36,274 nucleotides of DNA from Bdellovibrionales bacterium RIFOXYA1_FULL_36_14. GTDB lineage: Bacteria; Bdellovibrionota; Bacteriovoracia; Bacteriovoracales; Bacteriovoracaceae. Within the stretch, counting starts at the first letter, position 1. Every line of letters starts with the position of its first letter. The stretch is taken from NCBI GenBank assembly GCA_001769975.1, contig MEPW01000038.1, positions 1 to 36,274 on the forward strand, in the 5' to 3' direction. Below, in pieces: positions 1 through 7,731 of the stretch. The translations under genes and the position numbers were made by a program. The notes beneath the pieces are model-generated. The model was not told the origin of the DNA, did no database searches, and saw nothing but the letters and a program-made list of their open reading frames with translations.

Positions 1-2
1 AA

Positions 3-734
3 AAAGATGCAGCTTTTAGTTTAGAAAAGCAACAAGTGGGAAGCATTCTTAAACCTATCATATATTCAATTTTTTTTAAAAATAACATCAAACCAGAGGA
101 TCAAGTAAGCACCAATCCGTTTGATTTGATTTTAAAATCAGGGAAATGGTCTCCTAAAGAGGCGCATACTAACTTACCAGAAAGTGTGACGGTTGCTGAT
201 GCACTCATAAATTCCTATAACCGACCGGTTATTAGTTTAGCTCAGTCAATTGGCTTTAAATTAGTTGAAGACGAACTTAAAAAATATTTGCCCGAGCTGG
301 CAGTTCCTTTGAAAGAATTTCCAGCTCAACTGCTAGGTTCGGTAGAGCTGAGCCTAGATAGAGTTTACGAACTTTACACCGTTTTTTTGTTTGATGAATG
401 TAAAAAATATTTGGAAACCATGGATGAAAATGCTTCGGCGCTTTTTTTACTTGCTTCCCCCAGTCGAACGACGATTAGGAATGTGGTAGCAGATAATTTA
501 AGTCAATTGAAATTTTTTGGAAAAACTGGAACTTCTAATAATGGCTATAACAATTGGTTTGTTTTTTTTGACGGATATTATCTAGGAGTTATATGGGTAG
601 GCTTTGAGGGTAGACAAATGGGACAGGAATACAGGTTGTTTGGGAGTACAACTGCCTTTAAAATCTTTCAAAATTTTTTTAGTGATAGAGGTAAAAGATT
701 TAATGAACTTAGCTGTGACAGATTTCGCTATTAA
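3..734 (+). CDS. class A penicillin-binding protein, C-terminal transpeptidase part (5' end outside window)
   Basis: The frame is open to the left edge of the window, so this is the C-terminal 243 residues of a longer protein. It carries the three transpeptidase signatures in order: SxxK as SILK near residue 14 of the fragment (the acyl-enzyme serine), SxN as SYN near residue 65, and KTGT near residue 164. The spacing and the GSILKP and FGKTGTSN contexts resemble bifunctional PBP1-type enzymes, whose glycosyltransferase domain would lie upstream. The family cross-links peptidoglycan in the periplasm and is anchored in the inner membrane. The GTG at 36 sits inside the domain just before the active serine and is not a real start. 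The transpeptidase core looks intact. Family assignment is sure; which PBP1 paralogue is not. Confidence 0.88.
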   Translation, partial: KDAAFSLEKQQVGSILKPIIYSIFFKNNIKPEDQVSTNPFDLILKSGKWSPKEAHTNLPESVTVADALINSYNRPVISLAQSIGFKLVEDELKKYLPELAVPLKEFPAQLLGSVELSLDRVYELYTVFLFDECKKYLETMDENASALFLLASPSRTTIRNVVADNLSQLKFFGKTGTSNNGYNNWFVFFDGYYLGVIWVGFEGRQMGQEYRLFGSTTAFKIFQNFFSDRGKRFNELSCDRFRY

Positions 735-783
735 AAAAGCGAGTAAAATTTTCTCTGTAGGACAGTATTACTATAGAACGTTA

Positions 784-812
784 TTGCAAAAGATTATTCC
801 CAATAGTATAGT
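784..812 (+). promoter_or_regulatory. sigma-70-type promoter for tRNA-Gln (and probably prs)
   Basis: A TTGCAA -35 element (784-789), a 17-base spacer and a TATAGT -10 element (807-812) place a start near 819, about 17 bases before the tRNA. The tRNA is followed after only 19 bases by prs with no obvious terminator, so prs may share this transcript. Consensus match only; no mapped start. Confidence 0.55.
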
Positions 813-835
813 CCACGACAAAATGGGGATTTAAT

Positions 836-910
836 TGGGGTGTCGACAAGTGGTAAGTCATCAGATTTTGATTCTGCCATTCGTAGGTTCGAGTCCTACC
901 ACCCCAACCA
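836..910 (+). tRNA. tRNA-Gln (anticodon TTG)
   Basis: A 75-base cloverleaf: a seven-pair acceptor stem (TGGGGTG with CACCCCA), a T-arm with the GTTCGAGTC loop region, the anticodon loop TTTTGAT giving TTG (reads CAA), and an encoded 3' CCA at 908-910. The outermost anticodon-stem pair is a T/C mismatch; the other four pairs are sound. The overall sequence closely follows known bacterial tRNA-Gln. An open frame starting at 840 runs through the tRNA into prs and should not be used as a prs start. Confidence 0.95.
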
Positions 911-929
911 TTTATCAGGTGAGGTAAAT

Positions 930-1874
930 ATGAAAAGACTGGTTCTTGTTTCTGGTTCTTCGAATTTGGAATTGTCTAAAAGAATTGCCAAATATCTAGA
1001 TATAACTTTGGTTAACCCAGGCCTTGTAAAATTTGCTAATGGTGAAGTTTGTTGTGAAGTAGAAAAGAGTGTTCGGGGTGCTGATGTTTTTATTATTCAG
1101 TCCACATCTACTCCGGCGAATGATAATTTGATGGAATTACTGATTGTAATTGATGCATTAAAACGAGCTTCTGCCGCCTCAATAACTGCAGTTATGCCAA
1201 ACTATGGTTACTCAAGACAAGATAGAAAAATTAGTCCTAGAAGTCCAATTACAGCTAAGCTAGTAGCAAATTTGATTTCAGCCGCTGGTGCGACCAGGGT
1301 TATTACCATGGATCTTCATGCGGGCCAGATCCAAGGTTTTTTTGATATTCCTTTTGATAATATTTATGGTTCACCAGTTATGGTTGATTATATTAGAAAA
1401 AATATTTCTACTGATAATGCGATATGTGTTTCACCCGATAGCGGTGGTGTGGAAAGAGTTTCGCACTATGCTAAAAAACTAGGTCTTGATATAGCGATGA
1501 TTGATAAGCGAAGAACTGGGAGAAATGTGGCGAAGGCCATGAATATTGTTGGTAATATTAAGGGTAAAGATTGTATTTTAATAGATGATATGATCGATAC
1601 CGCAGGGACCTTGGTTGAAGCTTGTCGTGCATTAAAAGAAAATGGTGCAACTAAAGTATTTGCCATTGCTACTCATGGTGTTTTTTCCAATCCTGCGATT
1701 GAAAGAATAGCCGGGTGTGAAGCCTTGGATAGAGTTGTTGTAACTGATACAATCCCACTTTCCGAAGAAGGGAAGAAGGTAGGGAGAATACATGTGGTTT
1801 CTATTACAGAAGTGTTGGCGAAAGCTATTCACAGAACATTCAATAACGACTCCGTTAGTTCCTTGTTCTTGTAA
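930..1874 (+). CDS. prs: ribose-phosphate pyrophosphokinase
   Basis: This enzyme makes PRPP from ribose-5-phosphate and ATP, the cytosolic precursor of purines, pyrimidines, histidine and NAD. The 314-residue length is normal for the family. Visible signatures are KFANGE near the N-terminus (flexible-loop/ATP region), MDLHAGQIQGFF in the middle, SPDSGGVERV, and the PRPP-binding loop ILIDDMIDTAGT near residue 215. The ATG at 930 is chosen because AGGTGAGG lies just upstream and the protein then starts in the family's usual way (MKRLVLVSGSS); the longer frame from 840 would overlap tRNA-Gln. pth follows after 16 bases, a common bacterial pairing, though the L25 gene often found between them is absent. 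Confidence 0.97.
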   Translation: MKRLVLVSGSSNLELSKRIAKYLDITLVNPGLVKFANGEVCCEVEKSVRGADVFIIQSTSTPANDNLMELLIVIDALKRASAASITAVMPNYGYSRQDRKISPRSPITAKLVANLISAAGATRVITMDLHAGQIQGFFDIPFDNIYGSPVMVDYIRKNISTDNAICVSPDSGGVERVSHYAKKLGLDIAMIDKRRTGRNVAKAMNIVGNIKGKDCILIDDMIDTAGTLVEACRALKENGATKVFAIATHGVFSNPAIERIAGCEALDRVVVTDTIPLSEEGKKVGRIHVVSITEVLAKAIHRTFNNDSVSSLFL

Positions 1875-1890
1875 CAAGTCCGAGGCAACA

Positions 1891-2475
1891 ATGAATGTGT
1901 TAATTGTTGCTTTAGGTAATCCTGGAAGAGAATATGAAAATACGAGGCATAACATCGCATGGATGGTGCTGGATCGACTTTCTTTTTGTAGAGAGCTTGT
2001 TTGGAAAGAAAAGTTTAAGGGTGTTTTTGCTTCCAAAGATATAAACGGCACAAAATTTTATTTTCTTAAACCATATACATTTATGAATTTAAGTGGAAGA
2101 AGTGTTTCAGCGCTTATGAGTTTTTATCAAATTGATTTAAAAAATGTTGTTGTACTTCATGATGAAATGGATCTTCCGTTTGGCACGATCGCTTTCAAAG
2201 AGGGTGGTGGACTCGCCGGCCACAATGGACTTAAATCAATAACCGAAAATTGTGGGGGACAAGATTTTAAAAGAATCAGAATGGGTGTTGGAAGGCCTTC
2301 CGTGGGGGATTCTAAAGATTGGGTACTTTCAACATTTAATAAAAACGAAGCCATACATCTTGATATTTATTTGGATAACGCTGCCAAAGCTGTCGAGGAT
2401 AGTATCAAGTTAGGTTTTTCAAAGGCAGCTGGTAGTTATAGTAGGAAGTGTTTGGTCCCTGTAGCTGATAAATAA
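1891..2475 (+). CDS. pth: peptidyl-tRNA hydrolase
   Basis: It releases tRNA from peptidyl-tRNAs that drop off the ribosome. The 194-residue product has all family landmarks: LGNPGREYENTRHN at the N-terminus with the catalytic histidine in RHN, HDEMDLPFG with the catalytic aspartate region, and GGGLAGHNGLKS with the substrate-binding asparagine. The start at 1891 gives the standard N-terminus (MNVLIVALGNPG) and has a purine-rich CGAGG element upstream. An in-frame ATG at 1792 would add 33 residues overlapping prs and is rejected. It probably shares a transcript with prs. Confidence 0.96.
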   Translation: MNVLIVALGNPGREYENTRHNIAWMVLDRLSFCRELVWKEKFKGVFASKDINGTKFYFLKPYTFMNLSGRSVSALMSFYQIDLKNVVVLHDEMDLPFGTIAFKEGGGLAGHNGLKSITENCGGQDFKRIRMGVGRPSVGDSKDWVLSTFNKNEAIHLDIYLDNAAKAVEDSIKLGFSKAAGSYSRKCLVPVADK

Positions 2476-2482
2476 ATTCCAA

Positions 2483-3559
2483 TTATATATTGAACCTCAC
2501 GTTCATAATATCACCATCTTGAATTTGATAATTTTTACCCTCGACTCTTATTTTACCGGCTTCTCGTACTTTTTCTTCAGATTTAAGTTCAATCAAGTCT
2601 TTGGAATTGATAATTTCAGCTCGGATAAATCCTCTTTCCATGTCGGTATGAATTTTACCGGCAGCCTTTTGGGCGGTAGTTCCGCTTTTGATTTCCCACG
2701 CCCTCACTTCATTTTTATTTTTAGTAAAAAAGGTTATTAAATTTAACAGACCATAAGATTCATGGATTAGTTTGTGACAAGTATTATCAGATTGATTTTC
2801 ATCTAAGTTAGATGAATTGAGTTCAGCTTCAAGGAAACCGTTAACATTTAAAGATTTAAATTTTTGGTTTTCAGCCCAGGTGTTGACCTGTTTGGCGAAA
2901 TCTTTACTTGTGCTGGATTCATCGATGTTACATACATAAATTTTAGGTTTAAGGCTAATAAGGTTAAGCTCTTTAATGATGTCATTGTCACTTTCATGGT
3001 CAGTAAATGACGAATTCAAGGAGCTATTACATAAATTCTTTTTAAGTTGTTCTAGGATAACAATATTTTGTTGGTTTTTTTTGGCATATTCTTTGTTAGG
3101 ATTTTTAGACAAAGCTTGTAGATTTTTGATTTTTTTCTCGATGATGTCGAGATCTGCAAGGGCCAATTCCAATTCTATGGTAATAATGTCATTTAGGGGG
3201 TCAAAAGTTTCGTGAACGTGAGCGATATTAGGATCTTCGAAGCACCGGACCACATGTAAAATGGCATTTACTTGTCGGATGTGACCAAGAAATTGATTAC
3301 CAAGACCTTCACCCTTACTTGCTCCTTTAACTAAGCCTGCAATATCGATGAATTCAACTGCTGTAGGGATTATTAGTTTGCTTTTATTTATCTGGGAAAT
3401 TTGGAGGAGTCGTTCATCGGGAATGTTAATTCTTCCAATGTTTGGCTCAATTGTGGAAAAAGGATAGTTTTCAATAAGGGCATTGTGTTTAGTCAACGCT
3501 TTAAAAATGGTAGATTTGCCAACATTGGGAAGACCTACAATTCCACAATTCAGACTCAT
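2483..3559 (-). CDS. ychF: redox-regulated ATPase/GTPase YchF (Obg family)
   Basis: A 358-residue P-loop protein, close to the family's usual 363. G1 is GLPNVGKST, the switch region is DIAGLVKGASKGEGLGNQFL, the YchF-type specificity motif is NIDE (NxxE instead of NKxD, the basis of ATP preference in YchF), and the C-terminal TGS-like domain contains FFTKNKNEVRAW and TAQKAAGKIH. The family binds ribosomes and is linked to translation and stress responses. The start at 3559 is chosen for its GAGGTG ribosome-binding site and the standard MSLNCGIVGLPN start; a longer frame to 3583 adds eight unlikely residues. The gene converges on pth with only 7 bases between stops and diverges from the gene at 3663. 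Confidence 0.96.
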   Translation of the reverse strand: MSLNCGIVGLPNVGKSTIFKALTKHNALIENYPFSTIEPNIGRINIPDERLLQISQINKSKLIIPTAVEFIDIAGLVKGASKGEGLGNQFLGHIRQVNAILHVVRCFEDPNIAHVHETFDPLNDIITIELELALADLDIIEKKIKNLQALSKNPNKEYAKKNQQNIVILEQLKKNLCNSSLNSSFTDHESDNDIIKELNLISLKPKIYVCNIDESSTSKDFAKQVNTWAENQKFKSLNVNGFLEAELNSSNLDENQSDNTCHKLIHESYGLLNLITFFTKNKNEVRAWEIKSGTTAQKAAGKIHTDMERGFIRAEIINSKDLIELKSEEKVREAGKIRVEGKNYQIQDGDIMNVRFNI

Positions 3560-3662
3560 CGACACCTCAATTAAAATTATCAAGTGCGTTAAGGCAATAT
3601 TATTGCTGCTGCCAGGTTAATAAAATTTGAAATAATATATAATAAAATAGTATGATTAGGAT

Positions 3663-4622
3663 ATGCTTAAAACCCTAGCTTTTTGTTTTTTTTCGTTTAT
3701 TTTTTGTTATCCATCATTTGTTCTTGGGCAAAATGTTGTGTCAGAAATTAATAATAATTTGGAAAGCTCGCTGACTGGCGACATGATAACAGAAAAAATT
3801 TTCAAAATTTCCGTCTCTGGAAGAATCATAGTTCTTACCAATTCCAATGAAGTATTGATTAAAGGCGATTTTATTTCCATTATTTTTAATCAAGATTTAG
3901 TTTTTCGGGCCTTGATAGCGAAAGTCACCAAAGCCTATGTAGGTATCAAAGTAGTCAAAATTTACAACGAAGAGGTTTTAAAAAAATTAAAACCTGGTGA
4001 TTCTGTTTTGATCATCAGGGGAGATGATAGTTATTATAAAAAGAAAGAAGAAGGTAGTGATGAAGTAGATGGAAAAATAAAGACAGAGGATAATTTGTTT
4101 GATGATACTTTATTGGAAGAAGATTTGACCTTAGAGGAAAATAGTAAAAGAGTTCTAAAGCAGGACAATATAGTGAGCGCTTGCTACGCTTTTGTAGAAG
4201 GGGTGGATACCGATCATACAACTCACCGCTTTGGTCAGTTTAATGGGCAATGGGCGTATCAATTTTTAGATAATGTTTGGGCGGAGATTGGATTCGGTCA
4301 ACATCGAATTACCGATTTTCCCGATAGTGGTTTGGACACTAGTGTTATTAATTTTACCTTTAGGGTTAAATATACATTTGCTGGCCCTTTTTATACTTTC
4401 ATAAAGCCTTACTTTGGTTTTCAAGTTGTAAGAGCTAGTGACTCGAATGATACCGATGCACTTCAGGAACAACTTGACCGCGAAGCTGAATTGTATAAGA
4501 ACACCGAAAAAAATACACCTATCGTGGGCATAACTTTTTTAAAACGTTTAGTTCCCGGATGGTTTATAAATGGCAACCTCGGTTCAGACATGTTTGCCAT
4601 GGGGTTTAGCCTTGAGTTTTAA
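3663..4622 (+). CDS. secreted outer-membrane beta-barrel protein, function unknown
   Basis: A 319-residue protein with a clear signal peptide (hydrophobic residues 4-22, likely cut after VLG). Residues 45-120 look like an all-beta, SH3-like periplasmic module (many alternating hydrophobic strands, a KPGDSVLII element). An acidic lysine-rich linker spans about 120-165. The rest shows amphipathic strands ending in a terminal phenylalanine (GFSLEF), the usual signal for BamA-assembled barrels. The next gene starts inside its 3' end, so the pair is probably co-transcribed. No ribosome-binding site better than TTAGG is visible. I do not recognise a named family; the outer-membrane location is an inference from the strand pattern and C-terminal residue. 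Confidence 0.7.
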   Translation: MLKTLAFCFFSFIFCYPSFVLGQNVVSEINNNLESSLTGDMITEKIFKISVSGRIIVLTNSNEVLIKGDFISIIFNQDLVFRALIAKVTKAYVGIKVVKIYNEEVLKKLKPGDSVLIIRGDDSYYKKKEEGSDEVDGKIKTEDNLFDDTLLEEDLTLEENSKRVLKQDNIVSACYAFVEGVDTDHTTHRFGQFNGQWAYQFLDNVWAEIGFGQHRITDFPDSGLDTSVINFTFRVKYTFAGPFYTFIKPYFGFQVVRASDSNDTDALQEQLDREAELYKNTEKNTPIVGITFLKRLVPGWFINGNLGSDMFAMGFSLEF

Positions 4623-4794
4623 ATTGGCGCTTATACTGGTGATTGCTGGGCTAGTGGCAGCTTGTGGTGTGAAATCCCCGCCGCTGATACCTGCCGAAAG
4701 TGTAATACCCAGTTATGAGGAAAAATTTATTGAGAAAGAAATTAATGATAGTAAGAAAATCGATATAGAAGAACAGGAAGATATGGATCAATGA
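4612..4794 (+). CDS. small LptM-like lipoprotein
   Basis: A roughly 60-residue lipoprotein. The lipobox VAAC is followed at once by GVKSPPLIP, the CGxKxPPxxP pattern of the tiny YifL/LptM family, whose E. coli member helps LptD mature. The tail is acidic and probably disordered. The TTG at 4612 is proposed because it gives a normal signal peptide (basic residue, then about a dozen hydrophobic residues before the cysteine) with a GGGG stretch a few bases upstream. The ATG at 4570 gives an odd 32-residue leader with an extra cysteine and overlaps the upstream gene by 53 bases. The stop overlaps the folK start by four bases (ATGA). Family similarity rests on a short motif only. Confidence 0.65.
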   Translation: MSFKLALILVIAGLVAACGVKSPPLIPAESVIPSYEEKFIEKEINDSKKIDIEEQEDMDQ

Positions 4795-5255
4795 GTTTAG
4801 TAATTGGAATTGGTACAAATATAGGAAACCGAATAGAAAACCTTAAAAGGGCCAAGGTTCTTTTAGAGAAGCATTTTGAGTTAATTGCGGAGAGTAGGAT
4901 ATATAAATCCGAAGCAGAAGATTATGAAAATCAACCTTATTTTTTTAACCAGGTGCTCGAATTCACCTTTACAGACATGGATGAAGAAACTTTGATGAAA
5001 CTTTTACTTTCTTTGGAAGATCAGATGGGTAGGGAGAGGATAATTGATAAAGGACCTCGAATTATTGATATAGATCTTTTGTTTTTAGGAGACAAAAAAG
5101 TTAAAAAAGATATTGTTGAAATTCCACATCCGAGACTATTTGATCGTTCATTTGTAATAAAACCTCTTGCAGATTTACCATGTTTTGAGGATTTAAATAA
5201 GCTTTACCAATTTAAGAAAAATTTTGAAAATATTGCAGTTCCCGTTGGTATCTAG
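4791..5255 (+). CDS. folK: 2-amino-4-hydroxy-6-hydroxymethyldihydropteridine pyrophosphokinase
   Basis: It transfers pyrophosphate from ATP to hydroxymethyl-dihydropterin in folate synthesis. The 154-residue length is typical. The N-terminal GIGTNIGNR loop, GRERIIDKGPR and the metal-binding IDIDLL (Asp93 and Asp95) are all present, followed by the HPR motif (IPHPRLFDRSFV) expected in this family. The start overlaps the upstream lipoprotein stop (ATGA), implying translational coupling. The 3' end overlaps the convergent gene on the minus strand by four bases through a shared CTAG. Confidence 0.95.
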   Translation: MSLVIGIGTNIGNRIENLKRAKVLLEKHFELIAESRIYKSEAEDYENQPYFFNQVLEFTFTDMDEETLMKLLLSLEDQMGRERIIDKGPRIIDIDLLFLGDKKVKKDIVEIPHPRLFDRSFVIKPLADLPCFEDLNKLYQFKKNFENIAVPVGI

Positions 5256-6235
5256 ATTCTTTCGTTATTTGATTCAAAGGAAAAACCTTCAGCATGCTCT
5301 GGGTCTATGGCATTCATTTCAAGTTCTGGTTGCTCAGATTCATCATTGACTTCTCCATTCTCATTGTCTTGGTCTTGATTAGTTCGTTGAGCTGATGACA
5401 TTCGATGCTGAATGGCATCTTCTTTTGATTGAAAAGCAAGTTGGGGAAGTTGTGGAGTCGGTTGGGCAGCCTGAATGGCTTCAGCTTCATCTTCGGCCAT
5501 GATTTTATTGTAAGCGTCGTCGGGGTTAGTATTATGATTGATTTCATTATTATCAGCTACTTCCTGTTCTGATTGATGGTTTTTAAATACGATTAAACTA
5601 TCTTGTAAAATACCTGTAAAAAAACGTACATTTAAGGTGTAAGTATTGTTGTCAAAATTTACAAAACCACCATCATTATGATTTGAACCGGTAGAAGACG
5701 GAGTAGAAAATTGTCCACTCAGGGGATTTACAGGGATAGAGGAAGTAATTTCATAATGAACAGAATTATCAAAAACGATGGAAAGACTGATGATTTCAGT
5801 TATTTGATTATTGATTATTTTTACCGAAATTTCACTGCTTATCGGGTCAATAACGGCTTCTTTTAAATCTTGATTAACTGGTCTAATTTGTAAGGTACTA
5901 AAACTAGCGGTTAAAATCTCGTATTTTTCTTCATTATTAGCTGTATCAGTTTTGGTTTCTAAGACTGAAGATGGTTTTGTAATTTGGGCAATCCTATTTT
6001 TCTTCTTTTTTACCACCAATTTATTGGTAACCGGGCTTGCGGGTAAATAATTTTTAGAAGCGACGAATCTTTCTTCATTATTGTCTAATCTTTTTTCAAA
6101 CTTGACTTCACTAAATTCCATAAATGAAGTTGAGTTTAAAATCAGGTCACTGTAGATGCAAGCTACTGCAAAACCAGTGAGGATTAAACTAAAACAAATA
6201 AATGTGAGTTTTCTAAAGCCATTTAAGCTTTTCAT
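5252..6235 (-). CDS. membrane-anchored or secreted protein of unknown function
   Basis: A 327-residue protein with one hydrophobic segment near residues 9-27 after a basic start, which could be a signal anchor or a signal peptide; AVAC there is a poor lipobox because it lacks the usual leucine at -3. Residues about 70-110 are lysine-rich, residues 110-220 look like an all-beta domain, and the last 100 residues are acidic, Gln/Asn-rich and probably disordered. No recognised family. An AGGAGA ribosome-binding site lies five bases before the ATG. A strong sigma-54-type promoter sits about 40 bases upstream (6276-6291), which suggests expression depends on an NtrC-type activator. The stop is shared with folK through CTAG. 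Confidence 0.75.
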   Translation of the reverse strand: MKSLNGFRKLTFICFSLILTGFAVACIYSDLILNSTSFMEFSEVKFEKRLDNNEERFVASKNYLPASPVTNKLVVKKKKNRIAQITKPSSVLETKTDTANNEEKYEILTASFSTLQIRPVNQDLKEAVIDPISSEISVKIINNQITEIISLSIVFDNSVHYEITSSIPVNPLSGQFSTPSSTGSNHNDGGFVNFDNNTYTLNVRFFTGILQDSLIVFKNHQSEQEVADNNEINHNTNPDDAYNKIMAEDEAEAIQAAQPTPQLPQLAFQSKEDAIQHRMSSAQRTNQDQDNENGEVNDESEQPELEMNAIDPEHAEGFSFESNNERI

Positions 6236-6275
6236 AACTCTCTCCTGAGGTTAATGCTTATATGGTTTAATAACT

Positions 6276-6291
6276 AGCAACAATAATGCCA
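6276..6291 (-). promoter_or_regulatory. sigma-54 (-24/-12) promoter
   Basis: On the minus strand the sequence is TGGCATTATTGTTGCT: TGGCAY, five bases, then TTGCW, with exactly ten bases between the GG and the GC. It misses only one fixed consensus position. The predicted start is near 6265, giving a 5' leader of about 30 bases that contains the AGGAGA ribosome-binding site of the gene ending at 5252. The window also encodes a GAFTGA-containing activator (18699-20195). Prediction from consensus only. Confidence 0.65.
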
Positions 6292-6449
6292 TGCGCCAAA
6301 GCTGCTTTTTGCCTTGTTTGCATATGTGGTATTGCCATATCTACTTGAAATAATTAATAAATTTTTTTTGTCAAATTACTAGACAGATTTTTTAGGTGTA
6401 AAAAAATTAAACAACATGCATGAAAGCTACAATAAACAAGATACATTTA

Positions 6450-6980
6450 TTACAATATTTCTTGTTTAATTATACCTTTGTCTATTAGACTTTGAATTGA
6501 AAAAAAAAGGTCAGTTTCTGCCAATTGGTTTTCGTCAAGCAGGCGGTTAACATTTCTTCTTTCAATGATTTCAGACAAAACTTGAAAATCGATAGCACTT
6601 AACGTGTTACTAATTGCTGTTTTGCTAAGAGTCAGTTGATAGTTAGAAAAAAAATCGTGTTTTAATTTTTTTATTTGTAAAATCTCATCATGGAATTTTT
6701 TAAATTTTCTAAAAATAGATTTAAGATCGCAGATTGTCTCAGCTGGTAAAAAAAAGTGATCTCCGGCTTCGGACATAATTTTGTAGTTTTTAGGTTCATG
6801 AAAGACCAAGTATATCAGATAAATCAATGCTTGTTCGTTAATATAATTATTAGTTTTTGAATGAATGATTTTTCCATTTTTTAAAAAAATAGTTCCAATA
6901 TTTTGGCCATTTATTTGGATGATGTTAACGGCGCCGCTAAAATGGTATTGATAGTGTTTATTTAAAATTTCAATTAGCAT
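6450..6980 (-). CDS. DUF4388-like regulatory protein
   Basis: A 176-residue soluble protein. The N-terminal half follows the DUF4388 (PatA-N-like) pattern: a short strand with SGAVNIIQING, then an IGTIFLKNGKIIHSKT segment (the nG.i.ha hallmark), then a helix with a run of aliphatic residues. The C-terminal half is helical and may be a winged-helix-like module (residues about 125-176). The family is common in deltaproteobacterial and Bdellovibrio-type genomes, usually in signalling or motility contexts, but its chemistry is unknown. No strong ribosome-binding site is visible before the ATG at 6980. It lies upstream of, and in the same direction as, the sigma-54-driven gene, 214 bases apart. 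Moderate confidence on family. Confidence 0.65.
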   Translation of the reverse strand: MLIEILNKHYQYHFSGAVNIIQINGQNIGTIFLKNGKIIHSKTNNYINEQALIYLIYLVFHEPKNYKIMSEAGDHFFLPAETICDLKSIFRKFKKFHDEILQIKKLKHDFFSNYQLTLSKTAISNTLSAIDFQVLSEIIERRNVNRLLDENQLAETDLFFSIQSLIDKGIIKQEIL

Positions 6981-7154
6981 AATTTAAAAAGTATATTAGA
7001 AATTCCAGAGATGACAAAAAAAATATGGCCGATAAATTTAATCAATTACTATCAAACATCTTGAATAAAAATTCCTAGATTGGATAGAGTAAAAAGCTTA
7101 TTATTAGTTATGTAAGAAGTTTTTGAAATAAATATTTAGTTTAGGGGTATTGGA

Positions 7155-7706
7155 TTGAAAGACTATAAAAGAAAAAATTATTTAATTAATCCGCGGTTTC
7201 AATTAAAAGTCAGTATCTACTTAATACTTTGCATAGCGGTTTGCACAGTGGTTTATCCAATTGGAATATGGCAGCTTTTCTGCTTGTTTACCCAAGCTGT
7301 TTCTGAATATGATCCAGCCAAAATGCAGGTATTAGAGGAGCAAAAAATAGAAATTTTTACGCTTCTATCCCTGTGGGTAATAGGTACTTTGTCGCTAGCA
7401 TTTGTGGTGTGCATATTTATCAGTCATAAGATAGCTGGTCCGCTTCATAAATTAAAAGAATATTTGAAAGATTTACCAAATCAAAAAATAGTTCCTAAAC
7501 TGGTTTTTAGACAAGGTGATTATTTTTCAGAAATAGCAGACATTTGGAATAAAAGCTTTGGCGAAATTCAAAATAATACAAGTAATTTAAATGAAGCGAT
7601 AGACGAAATTATTAACCAACTTGAAGGGATAAAAACCAAGTCTGGAAATGAAGTCGTCGAGCAATTGCAAGGCGTAATAGAGAAAATCAGAATGTTTAAA
7701 AAATAA
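7155..7706 (+). CDS. two-helix membrane protein with HAMP-like segment
   Basis: A 183-residue protein starting with TTG at 7155. It has two membrane helices (residues about 17-42 and 70-92) separated by a short periplasmic loop. These are followed by SHKIAGPLHKLKEYL, the hallmark PL-x-x-L entry of a HAMP-type signal-transmission module, and a long C-terminal helix likely to form a coiled coil (about 125-180). There is no methyl-accepting or kinase domain. The N-terminal NPRFQLKVSIY pattern recurs in small delta-type proteins of this kind, to my recollection. It ends 25 bases before the lytic transglycosylase gene, in the same direction. It could relay a signal to a partner protein, but none can be named. 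Confidence 0.65.
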   Translation: MKDYKRKNYLINPRFQLKVSIYLILCIAVCTVVYPIGIWQLFCLFTQAVSEYDPAKMQVLEEQKIEIFTLLSLWVIGTLSLAFVVCIFISHKIAGPLHKLKEYLKDLPNQKIVPKLVFRQGDYFSEIADIWNKSFGEIQNNTSNLNEAIDEIINQLEGIKTKSGNEVVEQLQGVIEKIRMFKK

Positions 7707-7731
7707 TGTTAAGAAAACGACAGGAGGTTGT

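Noticed and set aside
604-834. Open frame of 76 codons on the plus strand
   Set aside because: It overlaps the penicillin-binding protein in another frame, has no family resemblance, and runs into the tRNA promoter.
840-929. An in-frame start at 840 extending prs by about 30 residues
   Set aside because: It covers tRNA-Gln; the ATG at 930 has a good ribosome-binding site and the usual prs N-terminus.
1632-2051. Open frame of 139 codons on the minus strand
   Set aside because: It is antisense to prs and pth, two certain genes, with no recognisable domain.
7269-7284. TGGCAG with CTGCTT at sigma-54 spacing
   Set aside because: It lies inside a coding sequence and matches the consensus less well than the site at 6276.
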